This document shows positions 52,486 to 61,046 of a stretch of DNA of 64,000 bases, one piece after another. The number at the start of each line of letters is the position of its first letter. Position 1 is the stretch's first letter. Source of the DNA: Brevibacillus thermoruber 423 (GTDB lineage: Bacteria > Bacillota > Bacilli > Brevibacillales > Brevibacillaceae); assembly GCF_000454065.1 (NCBI RefSeq), contig NZ_KE695655.1, positions 62,001 through 126,000 on the forward strand, given 5' to 3'. The notes below the pieces were generated by a model. The model was not told the DNA's origin. It saw only the letters and a list, made by a program, of their open reading frames with translations, and did not search any database. A program made the translations under genes and the position numbers.

Positions 52486-54111
52486 ATGAAAAAGACAGTG
52501 TTTGCCGCGATGAGCTCCATCCTCGTACTGGGTGCGGCTCTGGCCGGCTGCGGCGGGGAAAAGGCGGCTGACCAGGCACAAGACAAGACGGAGCAGCAGG
52601 AAAAGACCGGACCGAAAGTGCTGCGCCTGAATCTGCCCAGCGAACCGCCGTCCGCCGACCCCGGACTGATCGAAGAAAACATCGGGGGTGCGATCGCCCG
52701 CGCCACCTTTGACGGACTGACCCGCATCGGGGAGGACGGCAAACCGCACGAATCCGTGGCGGAAAAGATCGACATTTCTGAAGACGGCCTCACCTACACG
52801 TTCCATCTCCGCGATTCGAAATGGAGCAACGGCGATCCGGTGACCGCCCACGACTTCGAATACGCCTGGAAGCGCGTACTCGATCCGAAGCTGGGCTCCA
52901 CCTACGCCTACCAGCTCTACTGCATCAAAGGCGCCGAGGAATACAACAACGGCAAGGGCAGCGTGGAAAACGTCGGCGTCAAGGCGCTGGACGACAAAAC
53001 GCTGCAGGTGCAGTTGAAGAACCCGACGCCGTACTTCCTGGAGCTGACCGCCTTCTACACCTACTATCCGGTGAACAAAAAAGTGGCGGAATCCAACCCG
53101 AACTGGGCGATGGAAGCCCAAACCCACGTGGGCAACGGCCCGTTCAAGATCGAACAGTGGGAGCACAAGAGCAAGCTGATTCTCGTGAAAAACGAGAATT
53201 ACTGGGACAAGGACGCCGTGAAGCTGGACAAGATCGACTTCTCCATGGTAGACGACGCGAACACCGAGCTGTCCATGTTTGAACACGGCGACCTCGACTG
53301 GGCCGGCGGACCGCTGAGCGCGCTGCCGATCGACGCGATTCCGGCGTTGAAGGAATCCGGCAAGATGCAGACCCGCGCGATTGCCGGCACTTACATGTAC
53401 AAGTTCAATACGGAGCAGCCGCCGTTTACCAACGCCAAAATCCGCAAGGCGTTTGCCTACGCGATTAACCGCAAGTCCATCATCGAAAACGTGACGCAGG
53501 CCAATCAGGAACCGGCGATGAGCCTGGTGCCGCCGACCATGGCCGTCTCGTCCCAACCGTACTTCAAGGACAACGATGTGGAAACCGCGAAAAAGCTGCT
53601 GGCAGAGGGCATGAAGGAGCTGGGCATCACCAAGCTGCCGCCGATCACGCTCTCCTACAACACGTCGGAAGGGCATCAAAAAATCGCTCAAGCGATCCAG
53701 GACCAATGGAAAAAGGCGTTCGGGGTCGAGGTGAAGCTGGAAAACAAGGAGTGGAAGGTGTTCCTGGAAGACATGCACCAAGGCAAGTTCCAGATCGGAC
53801 GCTCCAGTTGGACCGGCGACTTCAACGACGCGATCAACTTCCTGGATCTGTTCAAGTATAAAAAAGGCAGCAACAACGACACCAACTGGGAACATCCGAA
53901 GTATCAGGAACTCCTGAACAAATCGGCGGCGGAGAAGGACCCGGAGAAGCGCAGGCAAATCCTGGCCGAGGCGGAAGCGCTGTTCATGGACGAAATGCCG
54001 GCGGCGCCGATTTACTTCTATACCCAATCCTACGTGAAGAACGACAACGTGAAGGGCGTGGTGCTGGACGGTCTGGGCTTTGTCGACTGGAAGTGGGCAA
54101 CCATCGAATAA
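52486..54111 (+). CDS. oppA: Oligopeptide ABC transporter substrate-binding lipoprotein (copy 1)
   Basis: 541 residues from ATG 52486 with AAGGGGGAA upstream. Signal with lipobox LAGC (Cys22), then a short charged linker. Family 5 binding protein (DppA/OppA): ATFDGLTRIGEDGKP, TYTFHLRDSKWSNGDPVTAHDFEYAWKR, HVGNGPFKIEQWEHKS, then IRKAFAYAINRKSI. It binds external peptides and delivers them to an ABC permease; no permease or ATPase genes are near. It is the first of three tandem homologues, each with its own promoter and terminator. Confidence 0.93.
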   Translation: MKKTVFAAMSSILVLGAALAGCGGEKAADQAQDKTEQQEKTGPKVLRLNLPSEPPSADPGLIEENIGGAIARATFDGLTRIGEDGKPHESVAEKIDISEDGLTYTFHLRDSKWSNGDPVTAHDFEYAWKRVLDPKLGSTYAYQLYCIKGAEEYNNGKGSVENVGVKALDDKTLQVQLKNPTPYFLELTAFYTYYPVNKKVAESNPNWAMEAQTHVGNGPFKIEQWEHKSKLILVKNENYWDKDAVKLDKIDFSMVDDANTELSMFEHGDLDWAGGPLSALPIDAIPALKESGKMQTRAIAGTYMYKFNTEQPPFTNAKIRKAFAYAINRKSIIENVTQANQEPAMSLVPPTMAVSSQPYFKDNDVETAKKLLAEGMKELGITKLPPITLSYNTSEGHQKIAQAIQDQWKKAFGVEVKLENKEWKVFLEDMHQGKFQIGRSSWTGDFNDAINFLDLFKYKKGSNNDTNWEHPKYQELLNKSAAEKDPEKRRQILAEAEALFMDEMPAAPIYFYTQSYVKNDNVKGVVLDGLGFVDWKWATIE

Positions 54112-54131
54112 GCAGGCACGGCACACGCCAT

Positions 54132-54161
54132 AGAGAAGGGCCGAACGGCTCTTCTTTTTTT
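54132..54161 (+). terminator. Intrinsic terminator of peptide-binding copy 1
   Basis: GAGAAGGGCCG and CGGCTCTTCT pair almost perfectly around an aa loop, followed by seven T. Confidence 0.8.
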
Positions 54162-54170
54162 GACGTCCAT

Positions 54171-54199
54171 TTGAAAATATTTGGAACAATACGTATAAT
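54171..54199 (+). promoter_or_regulatory. Sigma-A promoter of peptide-binding copy 2
   Basis: TTGAAA (54171-54176), a 17-bp spacer and TATAAT (54194-54199); about 25 nt to ATG 54231. It starts 10 bp after the T run of the previous gene. Confidence 0.8.
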
Positions 54200-54230
54200 A
54201 GAAAAGATTGGAAAAAGGAGGGAAGTAGAT

Positions 54231-55850
54231 ATGCGCAAAACCATGAGCATCTCACTCGGCACGCTGTTGGCCGTGAGTGCCGTGCTGGCATCCGTGGGCA
54301 GCGCCGCGGCAAGCGGAGCCGCCCAGCCGACAGCCGAAGCGAAAAAAAGCGGCAAGGTGCTGCGGGTCAACCTGGGTTATGAAATCCCCACCGCCGACCC
54401 GAGCCTGTCCGAAGACCCGGTGTCCGCAGCGATCGTCCGGGCCACGTTTGACGGGCTGACCCGGACCGGCCCGGACGGCAAGCCGCAGCCGTCCATCGCG
54501 GAGAAAATCGACGTCTCCGCTGATCTCCTGACCTACACGTTTCACCTGCGGGACGCCAAGTGGAGCAACGGCGATCCGGTAACCGCCCACGACTTCGAAT
54601 ATGCGTGGAAGCGGGCGCTCGATCCGAAAACGGGTGCCAATTACGCCTATCAGCTTTACTACCTCAAAAACGGCAAGAAGGCCAACAGGGGAGAGGCGAA
54701 GCTGGACGAGGTGGGGGTCAAAGCGCTGGACGCCAAGACGCTGCAGGTCACGCTGGAGCAGCCGACCCCGTTTTTCCTGGAGCTGACGTCATTTCCCACC
54801 TACTATCCGGTAAACAAAAAAGTGGCGGAAGCCAACCCCAAGTGGGCCAATGAAGCGGGCACCCACGTCGGCAACGGGCCGTTCAAGCTGGCGGCCTGGG
54901 AGCACAAACAGAAGCTGACGCTCGTGAAAAACGACAAGTACTGGGACAAGGATGCCGTCAAGCTGGACAGGATCGAAGGAACGATGGTCGAGGACGAAAA
55001 CACGGAGCTGGCCATGTTTGACAACGGCGAGCTCGACTGGGCCGGCCAACCGCTGGGGCAGCTCCCGCCGGACGCCCTCCCCTACCTGAAGGAGGAGGGC
55101 TTGCTGCAAACACAGCCGATCGCCGGTGTCTACTACTACAAATTCAACACGGAGCAGCCCCCGTTTACCAACGCCAAAATCCGCAAGGCGTTCGCCTACG
55201 CCCTCAACCGGAAGGCGCTGAGCGATGAAGGCGTGATCGGCACTCATCTGCCGGCTCTCGGGTTCGTCCCGCCGACCATGACCGTTTCGTCCCACCCGTA
55301 CTTCAAGGACAACGATGCGGAAACCGCGAAAAAGCTGCTGGCAGAGGGCATGAAAGAGCTGGGCATCTCCAAGCTGCCGCCGATCACGCTCTCCTACAAC
55401 ACGTCGGAAGCGCACAAAAAGATAGCCGAAGCGATTCAAAAGCAGTGGCGGCAGACGCTCGGGGCGGAGGTGAAGCTGGAGAACAAGGAGTGGAAGGTGT
55501 TTCTCGAGGACCTGCACAACGGCAGCTATCAAATTGCCCGCTATGGCTGGCTGGGCGATTTCAACGACCCGATCAACTACCTGGAGCTGTTCATGGAGAA
55601 AGACGGGGGCAACAACGACACCCATTGGGAAAACGCTGAATACCGGAAGCTGTTGACCCAGTCCGCCACGCAAACCGATCCCGAGAAGCGCAGGGAACTG
55701 CTGGCGCAGGCGGAAGCCATCCTGATGGACGAAATGCCGGTCTTGCCGATCTATTACTACACGCAAAGCTACGTGAAAAGAGACCACGTGCAGGGCGTCC
55801 TGATCGACGGACTGGGCTTTATCGACTGGAAGTGGGCGAGCATCAAATAA
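54231..55850 (+). CDS. Oligopeptide-binding protein without lipobox cysteine (copy 2)
   Basis: 539 residues from ATG 54231 with AAAAAGGAGGGAAG upstream. The binding-protein domain closely matches copies 1 and 3 (WSNGDPVTAHDFEYAWKR, HVGNGPFKL, FKDND-ETAKKLLAEGMKELGI). The leader is different: MRKTMSISLGTLLAVSAVLASVGSAAASGAAQ has a hydrophobic core and an Ala-x-Ala cleavage site but no Cys at all. It should be cleaved by signal peptidase I and released rather than lipid-anchored. Substrate range could also differ. Own promoter and terminator. Confidence 0.9.
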   Translation: MRKTMSISLGTLLAVSAVLASVGSAAASGAAQPTAEAKKSGKVLRVNLGYEIPTADPSLSEDPVSAAIVRATFDGLTRTGPDGKPQPSIAEKIDVSADLLTYTFHLRDAKWSNGDPVTAHDFEYAWKRALDPKTGANYAYQLYYLKNGKKANRGEAKLDEVGVKALDAKTLQVTLEQPTPFFLELTSFPTYYPVNKKVAEANPKWANEAGTHVGNGPFKLAAWEHKQKLTLVKNDKYWDKDAVKLDRIEGTMVEDENTELAMFDNGELDWAGQPLGQLPPDALPYLKEEGLLQTQPIAGVYYYKFNTEQPPFTNAKIRKAFAYALNRKALSDEGVIGTHLPALGFVPPTMTVSSHPYFKDNDAETAKKLLAEGMKELGISKLPPITLSYNTSEAHKKIAEAIQKQWRQTLGAEVKLENKEWKVFLEDLHNGSYQIARYGWLGDFNDPINYLELFMEKDGGNNDTHWENAEYRKLLTQSATQTDPEKRRELLAQAEAILMDEMPVLPIYYYTQSYVKRDHVQGVLIDGLGFIDWKWASIK

Positions 55851-55868
55851 CGTGTCGCAAAGAAAGGG

Positions 55869-55897
55869 AGAAGAGCCATCGTGCTCTTCTTTTTTTT
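55869..55897 (+). terminator. Intrinsic terminator of peptide-binding copy 2
   Basis: AGAAGAGC and GCTCTTCT form an 8-bp stem with a 6-nt loop, followed by eight T. The stem is nearly the same as that after copy 1. Confidence 0.88.
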
Positions 55898-56040
55898 GCT
55901 CATCCATACACGAATGTTTATTATTCCAATAAAAATTTTTATAAATAAATAAAATTTTATTAAATCATCGTAAAACTTGTTTAAAAAGAATATATATGGA
56001 TGTATATTGAGAAAAGATTTAGACAAGGGGGATAAGTGGC

Positions 56041-57681
56041 ATGAAAAAGAATATTTTTGTAGCGATGAGTTCCATCCTCGTGCTCGGCGCCGCCCTCGCA
56101 GGGTGCGGAGGCAATCAGGCCCAATCGGACAATCCAAACCAGGGTGGCTCTCAGGCGGCGGAATCCGCGGCGAAAACCGGCCCGCAGGTGCTGAAGTGGA
56201 ACCTTCACTCCGAACCGCCTACGGCTGACCCGGGCCTCTCCGAAGATACAACCTCTGCGGCCATCATTCGTGCGACGTTCGACGGGCTTACCCGGATCGG
56301 AGCGGACGGTCAGCCGCATGAGTCCGTTGCGGAAAAAATCGACGTTTCCGAAGACGGCCTCACGTACACCTTCCATCTGCGCGACTCCAAGTGGAGCAAC
56401 GGCGATCCGGTGACCGCGCACGACTTCGAGTTCGCCTGGAAGCGCGCGCTCGACCCGAAAACCGGAGCGGCCTACGCGTACCAACTGTACTACATCAAGA
56501 ACGGGGAAGCGTACAACAAGAACAAGGCCAAAGCGGAAGATGTCGGCGTCAAGGCGCTGGACGACAAGACGCTGGAAGTGAAGCTGGAAAACCCGACGCC
56601 TTTCTTCAAGGAACTGACGGCGTTCCCGACCTATTACCCGGTCAACAGGAAACTGGTTGAATCCAACCCGAACTGGGCCATGGAAGCGAGCACCCACGTG
56701 GGGAACGGTCCGTTCAAGATGGCAGAATGGGAGCACAAGAACAAGCTGGTGCTCGTGAAAAACGAAAACTACTGGGACAAAGATGTGGTAAAAGTGGACA
56801 GAATCGAGTTCTCCATGGTGGAAGACGAGAACACCGAGCTGTCCATGTTTGACAACGGCGAGCTCGACTGGGCCGGTGCGCCGATGAGCGCACTGCCGAC
56901 GGACGCCATTCCGGCTCTGAAAGAATCCGGCAAGATGCACACCCAGCCGATCGCAGGTGTCTACTGGTATAAGTTCAACACGGAAAAACCTCCGTTTAAC
57001 AATGTAAAAATTCGTAAAGCGTTTGCGTACGCGATCGACCGTCAATCCCTGATCGACAACGTGCTGCAAGCGGGCCAACTTCCGGCTATGGGCGCGGTTC
57101 CGCCGTCGATGGCGCTGAACAAGGACGGCTACTTCAAGGACAACGACGTGGAGACCGCGAAGAAGCTGCTGGCAGAAGGCATGAAGGAGCTGGGCATCAC
57201 CAAGATGCCGCCGATCACGCTCTCCTACAACACGTCCGAAGGGCACCAAAAAATCGCCCAAGCGATCCAGGACCAATGGAAGAAAAACCTGGGCGTCGAT
57301 GTGAAGCTGGAAAACAAGGAGTGGAAGGTGTACATCGAAGACCTGCACCAAGGCAAGTTCCAAATCGGACGCCAGGGCTGGCTGGGCGACTTCAACGACC
57401 CGATCAACTTCCTGGAGCTGTTTAAGGAAAAAATGGGCGGCAACAACGACACCCGTTGGGAACATCCGAAGTTCAAGGAGCTGCTGGACCAGTCCGCTCT
57501 GGAAAAGGATCCGGAGAAGCGCAAGCAGATCCTGGCCGATGCCGAGAAAATCTTCATGGACGAAATGCCGGTCATCCCGATCTACTTCTACACCAACTCC
57601 TGGGTGCAAAAGGAGAACCTCAAAGGCATCGTCATCGGTGGGCTCGGCGACATCGACTGGAAATGGGCTTCCATTGAATAA
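56041..57681 (+). CDS. oppA: Oligopeptide ABC transporter substrate-binding lipoprotein (copy 3)
   Basis: 546 residues from ATG 56041 with AAGGGGGATAAG upstream. Lipobox LAGC at Cys22; the first 22 residues are almost identical to copy 1. The family 5 binding-protein domain is complete (ATFDGLTRIGADGQP, TAHDFEFAWKRALDP, STHVGNGPFKMAEWEHKN). The upstream AT-rich region has TTTAAA (55980-55985), 17 bp and TATATT (56003-56008), also like copy 1. It probably arose from copy 1 by duplication. The cognate permease must lie elsewhere. Confidence 0.93.
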   Translation: MKKNIFVAMSSILVLGAALAGCGGNQAQSDNPNQGGSQAAESAAKTGPQVLKWNLHSEPPTADPGLSEDTTSAAIIRATFDGLTRIGADGQPHESVAEKIDVSEDGLTYTFHLRDSKWSNGDPVTAHDFEFAWKRALDPKTGAAYAYQLYYIKNGEAYNKNKAKAEDVGVKALDDKTLEVKLENPTPFFKELTAFPTYYPVNRKLVESNPNWAMEASTHVGNGPFKMAEWEHKNKLVLVKNENYWDKDVVKVDRIEFSMVEDENTELSMFDNGELDWAGAPMSALPTDAIPALKESGKMHTQPIAGVYWYKFNTEKPPFNNVKIRKAFAYAIDRQSLIDNVLQAGQLPAMGAVPPSMALNKDGYFKDNDVETAKKLLAEGMKELGITKMPPITLSYNTSEGHQKIAQAIQDQWKKNLGVDVKLENKEWKVYIEDLHQGKFQIGRQGWLGDFNDPINFLELFKEKMGGNNDTRWEHPKFKELLDQSALEKDPEKRKQILADAEKIFMDEMPVIPIYFYTNSWVQKENLKGIVIGGLGDIDWKWASIE

Positions 57682-57691
57682 TGCGCGGAAC

Positions 57692-57727
57692 AGAGAGGCA
57701 CATGCGTGTGCTTCTCTTCTTTTTTTT
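57692..57727 (+). terminator. Intrinsic terminator of peptide-binding copy 3
   Basis: AGAGAGGCACA and TGTGCTTCTCT pair around a tgcg loop with one mismatch, followed by a long T run. Confidence 0.8.
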
Positions 57728-57812
57728 CGCCCGCCATGGACATTCGACCAAACCCCCAAAGTCCTTTGGTCATAGAGTAACAAGGAATAAACCGAACCAA
57801 GGGGGAGAAGCC

Positions 57813-58070
57813 GTGGATCTTGGAAAGCTGTTGAGCCTGGTTAAGTCGATTCCGAAAGAAAAGTTGAAGACAGACGCAGGGCTGAAGGAAGTGATCCGCG
57901 ATCTGGGCAGAAAGACCGGAAAGTCGTTTACCGATCAGGAGCTGAATCAGTACGTGGCGCAGTTTCGGCGGTTGGCCCAGACGGAGAACGTTAACAGCCT
58001 GTTGAACAAGCTGGGCCAAAAGGGGATTAAGGAAAGCGACCTGAACAACATCAAGAAACGACTGAGATAG
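57813..58070 (+). CDS. Hypothetical protein, 85 aa, first of a two-gene operon
   Basis: GTG 57813, 4 nt after AAGGGGGAGAAG; the frame open to 57681 crosses the terminator of copy 3 and is not coding. The product is all-helical and strongly basic (LLSLVKSIPKEKLKT, VIRDLGRKTGKSFTDQELNQYV, NNIKKRLR at the end), with no signal or membrane segment. Length and composition recall small sporulation proteins, but I cannot name a family. The next gene starts about 16 bp later and is surely co-transcribed. Confidence 0.7.
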   Translation: MDLGKLLSLVKSIPKEKLKTDAGLKEVIRDLGRKTGKSFTDQELNQYVAQFRRLAQTENVNSLLNKLGQKGIKESDLNNIKKRLR

Positions 58071-58086
58071 CGGGGGAGGTGGAACT

Positions 58087-58566
58087 ATCGCTCAGAAGAC
58101 GAAAGGCAAGCAAAAAAACACCGTCTCCCATGCGCAGCTGCTGGAGACGATAAACCAGTTGGCCGAAGCCCACAACTCCAGCAAAGAACAGATCATTAGC
58201 GAAATGGACCAGGTGCGGATTGAACTGCAGGAGATGAAGGAGACGCTCAACCGCTTGAAGGTACAGCCGCCGGCCCAGAGGCGGGGGCCGCTCTTTCGCC
58301 GCCGTCGGAGGGTGCCGGTCCAGGTGGAGCCGGAAAAGCCCAAGCTCTCCTTGTCTCTGGAAGATCTGCTGCCTTTGCTGCCCCATTTGAGCGGGACGTT
58401 TCCTCAATTGAAAAATCCGAAGGTGGCGGAGTCGATCAAGGTGCTTGCCAATCCGGCCGTGATGGCCATGATTCAGCAGTTCCTGGCAAACAGCGGTCTG
58501 ACAGGCAAATCCGTCACCCAGGCCAGCCGGAAGGAAAGACGTTCTCCGGGCTGGGGCAGACGTTGA
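58087..58566 (+). CDS. Hypothetical coiled-coil protein, 159 aa, apparent ATC start
   Basis: GGGGGAGGTGG (58072-58082) is placed ideally for an ATC codon at 58087, and between the in-frame TGA at 58063 and TTG 58159 there is no ATG, GTG or TTG. Codons 58087-58158 already read as protein: a Lys/Gln-rich start, then SHAQLLETINQLAEAH, which continues a coiled coil running to about residue 62. Then follow an Arg-rich patch (RRGPLFRRRRR), a Pro-rich linker and a C-terminal helical part (LEDLLPLLPHL, VMAMIQQFLAN). No family is recognised. If the ATC start is wrong, TTG 58159 gives 135 residues with a poor ribosome site. Confidence 0.65.
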   Translation: MAQKTKGKQKNTVSHAQLLETINQLAEAHNSSKEQIISEMDQVRIELQEMKETLNRLKVQPPAQRRGPLFRRRRRVPVQVEPEKPKLSLSLEDLLPLLPHLSGTFPQLKNPKVAESIKVLANPAVMAMIQQFLANSGLTGKSVTQASRKERRSPGWGRR

Positions 58567-58598
58567 GGCGTTCTCTACAAGGAAGCGCCTCTTTTTTT
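58565..58598 (+). terminator. Intrinsic terminator of the two-gene operon
   Basis: GAGGCG (58565-58570) and CGCCTC (58586-58591), followed by seven T; it overlaps the last base pairs of the stop codon. Confidence 0.8.
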
Positions 58599-58772
58599 GT
58601 CCGCAGAAAAATATTGGAAAAAATGTGCCGTAATTCGACACATTTTTTCTTTTTTCGACTGAATTTGGTCCAAAACTCCTACAAACTTTGTCGCCTTTGC
58701 TGCGTCTAATACTATGGCGCATCCCGCTCGGTAGTTTATGCCAAATCGAGAAAACCAACGGAGGAGGTCAGG

Positions 58773-60422
58773 ATGAAGAGACGATTGTTACTGTTTTTTG
58801 TACTGCTGGTCCTGCTGGTCCTGCTGCTCATCCCCGGGTGGGCTGCGGCGGCCGGCAGCGCCAACGAAGAACCGGTGAACCTGATGATCAATGGACAAGC
58901 CGTCCAGCCTGATGTGCCGCCGCTTATCCAAAACGGCCGCACGCTGGTTCCGATCCGGGTGATCGCCGAAGGGTTGGGTGCCGATGTGAAGTGGGATGAG
59001 GCCGCGCGGACGGCGACCATCAAGCGCGGCGGACAAAAGCTGGTGCTCACGCTTGATTCCACGGCGGCCCTGGTCAACGGGAAACAGGTGAAGCTGGACA
59101 CCCCGCCGGTCGTGCGCCAGCAGCGGATGCTTCTGCCGCTGCGGTTCGTTGCCGAATCGCTCGGCGTCACGGTGGGATGGAACGAGTCCTCTCGCACGGT
59201 AATCGCCAACGAGACGCCATCCGTTCTGATCAACGGCAAAAGTCCGTCCAAGCCGCTGGAGTTCTACCGGATGGGCAACTCGCTGTACGTCTCCGCACAG
59301 GCGGTGGCCGAACAGGTGGGATGGAAGGATTTCGCCTGGAAGCACCCGGACGAGACCGTCACCATCGACGGTCAGCAGGTGGTGCCCCTGGATCGGCTGG
59401 AAAAAGAACTGGGCGGCAGCATGACGTGGGACAAGCGGGACAACCGCGTCGAGATCGAACGGCTCAGCCGCTTTACCGGTGCTGCCGCGGAAGGGAACAG
59501 CGTCCGGATCGACACCACGCTGCCCGTGACCCCTGCTGCGTTCGTCCTGGAGGGACCGCACCGCATTGTGCTGGATCTGCCGCAGACCGAACTGGATGAC
59601 GACCTGTTGGCCGCACTGGGCAGCCAGAAGGCCGACGAGGTTGGAGGGACGGATGGGCAGAATCAGCCGGATCAAGCAGGGGACGCGAATCAGATGTCGC
59701 CGTCGGACAAGCCTGCCGCCGGCACGCTGATCGCCAATATCCGATACAGCCAGTACAGTTCTTCGCCGAAGACGGTTCGGGTCGTCATTGAGCTGAACCA
59801 GAAGAGCCAGTATAATCTGGAGTATACCAACGACGGGATTACCGTCAAACTGACGCCTGCTGCGACTGCTCCCGGCAAGACGGGCTTCCTGATTGTCGTC
59901 GACGCGGGACACGGGGGCCACGACAATGGGGCCGGCGGCGCAGCCGGCAATGTGGAAAAGGACTTTACCCTGGCCGTTGCCAAAAAGCTGGCGGCAGAGT
60001 TGAAGAAGTACCCCGAGTTTCAGGTGGAGATGACGCGCACCACGGACGTCTATCTGACCCTGGCACAGCGGGTGGCGTTCGCCAACGATCGGAAGGCGGA
60101 TCTGTTCATTTCGATTCACGCCAACTCGTTCACGAAGCCGACCGCGGGGGGTACCGAGACGTTCTACTACAACGCCAACAGCGAAGCCCTGGCCCGGATC
60201 GTACACCGTCACCTGCAGGGGGCGACGAAATTTCCTGACCGGGGCGTGAAGCAAACCGCGTTTTACGTGATCAAAAACACGAAAATGCCGGCCGTGCTGA
60301 CGGAGACGGGCTTCCTCTCCAATCCGACGGAAAACGCCCAGCTCACGTCGCCGGCGTTTCAGGACAAAGTAGCCAAAGCGCTTGCCGCCGCCATTCGCGA
60401 GTACTATCTCACGTACCGGTAA
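58773..60422 (+). CDS. N-acetylmuramoyl-L-alanine amidase with stalk and AMIN-like domains
   Basis: 549 residues from ATG 58773 with GGAGGAGGT upstream. A leucine-rich signal peptide (1-27) is followed by two copper-amine-oxidase N-terminal-like domains (about 35-90 and 90-200: LVPIRVIAEGLGADVKWDEAARTATI, LLPLRFVAESLGVTVGWNESSRTV). An AMIN-like domain spans about 235-365. The amidase_3 domain runs from 370 to the end: zinc ligands in VDAGHGGHD, Glu in NVEKDFTLA, His in SIHANSF, and catalytic Glu in LTETGFLSNP. It cleaves the stem peptide from MurNAc. It is followed by a GerMN lipoprotein gene 44 bp later, so a role in growth or spore cortex work is plausible. Confidence 0.94.
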   Translation: MKRRLLLFFVLLVLLVLLLIPGWAAAAGSANEEPVNLMINGQAVQPDVPPLIQNGRTLVPIRVIAEGLGADVKWDEAARTATIKRGGQKLVLTLDSTAALVNGKQVKLDTPPVVRQQRMLLPLRFVAESLGVTVGWNESSRTVIANETPSVLINGKSPSKPLEFYRMGNSLYVSAQAVAEQVGWKDFAWKHPDETVTIDGQQVVPLDRLEKELGGSMTWDKRDNRVEIERLSRFTGAAAEGNSVRIDTTLPVTPAAFVLEGPHRIVLDLPQTELDDDLLAALGSQKADEVGGTDGQNQPDQAGDANQMSPSDKPAAGTLIANIRYSQYSSSPKTVRVVIELNQKSQYNLEYTNDGITVKLTPAATAPGKTGFLIVVDAGHGGHDNGAGGAAGNVEKDFTLAVAKKLAAELKKYPEFQVEMTRTTDVYLTLAQRVAFANDRKADLFISIHANSFTKPTAGGTETFYYNANSEALARIVHRHLQGATKFPDRGVKQTAFYVIKNTKMPAVLTETGFLSNPTENAQLTSPAFQDKVAKALAAAIREYYLTYR

Positions 60423-60466
60423 GCGGCGGGACAAGCCAGGCGACATGACCAGAAGGGGGGTTCCCG

Positions 60467-61042
60467 ATGAAACGACGCAGTTTGATCGGACTCGCTGCAG
60501 CTCTCGTGCTGCTTGTGGCAGGATGCGGACAGGGGGCGAAGCCCGCACCGCAGCCATCCGGCCAGCAGACAGGCGCGACCGCGCCGCAGCCGCAGGCGGA
60601 ACAGCCGACGACACCACAGGCTGAAAAGCCGGCGCAGCCGCAGCTCACCAAGAAGACGATCGCCGTGTACTACACGGACGACAACTTGACGGCCCTGCAA
60701 AAGGAAGAGCAGGAGATCGCGTATGCCGACGACCTCGACAAGTACAAAAAAGCGATCGCCCTGCTGGAAAAACCGAAGCAGGCGGGACACAGCCCGCTGT
60801 GGAAGGATTTCCACTATCACTCCGTCACGTTTGACAAAGGCACGCTGACCATTGACGCCGACAGCAAGAATGTGTACAACCTCGGTTCCAGCGGCGAAGC
60901 CATGGCCATTGATGCGTTGAAGCAGACGCTGTTCCAGTTCGACGAAGTGAAGCGCATCGTGATTCTGGAAGACGGCAAGCCGGCCGAGTCCCTGATGGGT
61001 CACGTTGACATCACGGAACCGTTGACAAGAGACAGCCAATGA
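60467..61042 (+). CDS. GerMN-domain lipoprotein
   Basis: 191 residues from ATG 60467 with AAGGGGGG upstream. Lipobox LVAGC with Cys20, a Pro/Gln/Ala-rich linker to about residue 60, and a single GerMN domain (KKTIAVYYTDDNLTALQKEEQEI, LWKDFHYHSVTFDKGTLTIDAD, SSGEAMAIDALKQTLFQFDEVKRIVILEDGKP). GerMN domains are found in GerM, in lipoproteins tied to sporulation and germination, and in proteins working with wall hydrolases. It lies behind an amidase gene, which fits a wall-related function. Confidence 0.9.
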   Translation: MKRRSLIGLAAALVLLVAGCGQGAKPAPQPSGQQTGATAPQPQAEQPTTPQAEKPAQPQLTKKTIAVYYTDDNLTALQKEEQEIAYADDLDKYKKAIALLEKPKQAGHSPLWKDFHYHSVTFDKGTLTIDADSKNVYNLGSSGEAMAIDALKQTLFQFDEVKRIVILEDGKPAESLMGHVDITEPLTRDSQ

Positions 61043-61046
61043 TGAC

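Noticed and set aside
52387..57783. Long leftward frames opposite the three peptide-binding genes
   Set aside because: The three frames are similar to each other only because the sense genes are homologous. They span terminators and promoters.
57681..57812. N-terminal extension of the 85-aa protein
   Set aside because: It would translate through the terminator of the preceding gene; the good ribosome site lies just before GTG 57813.
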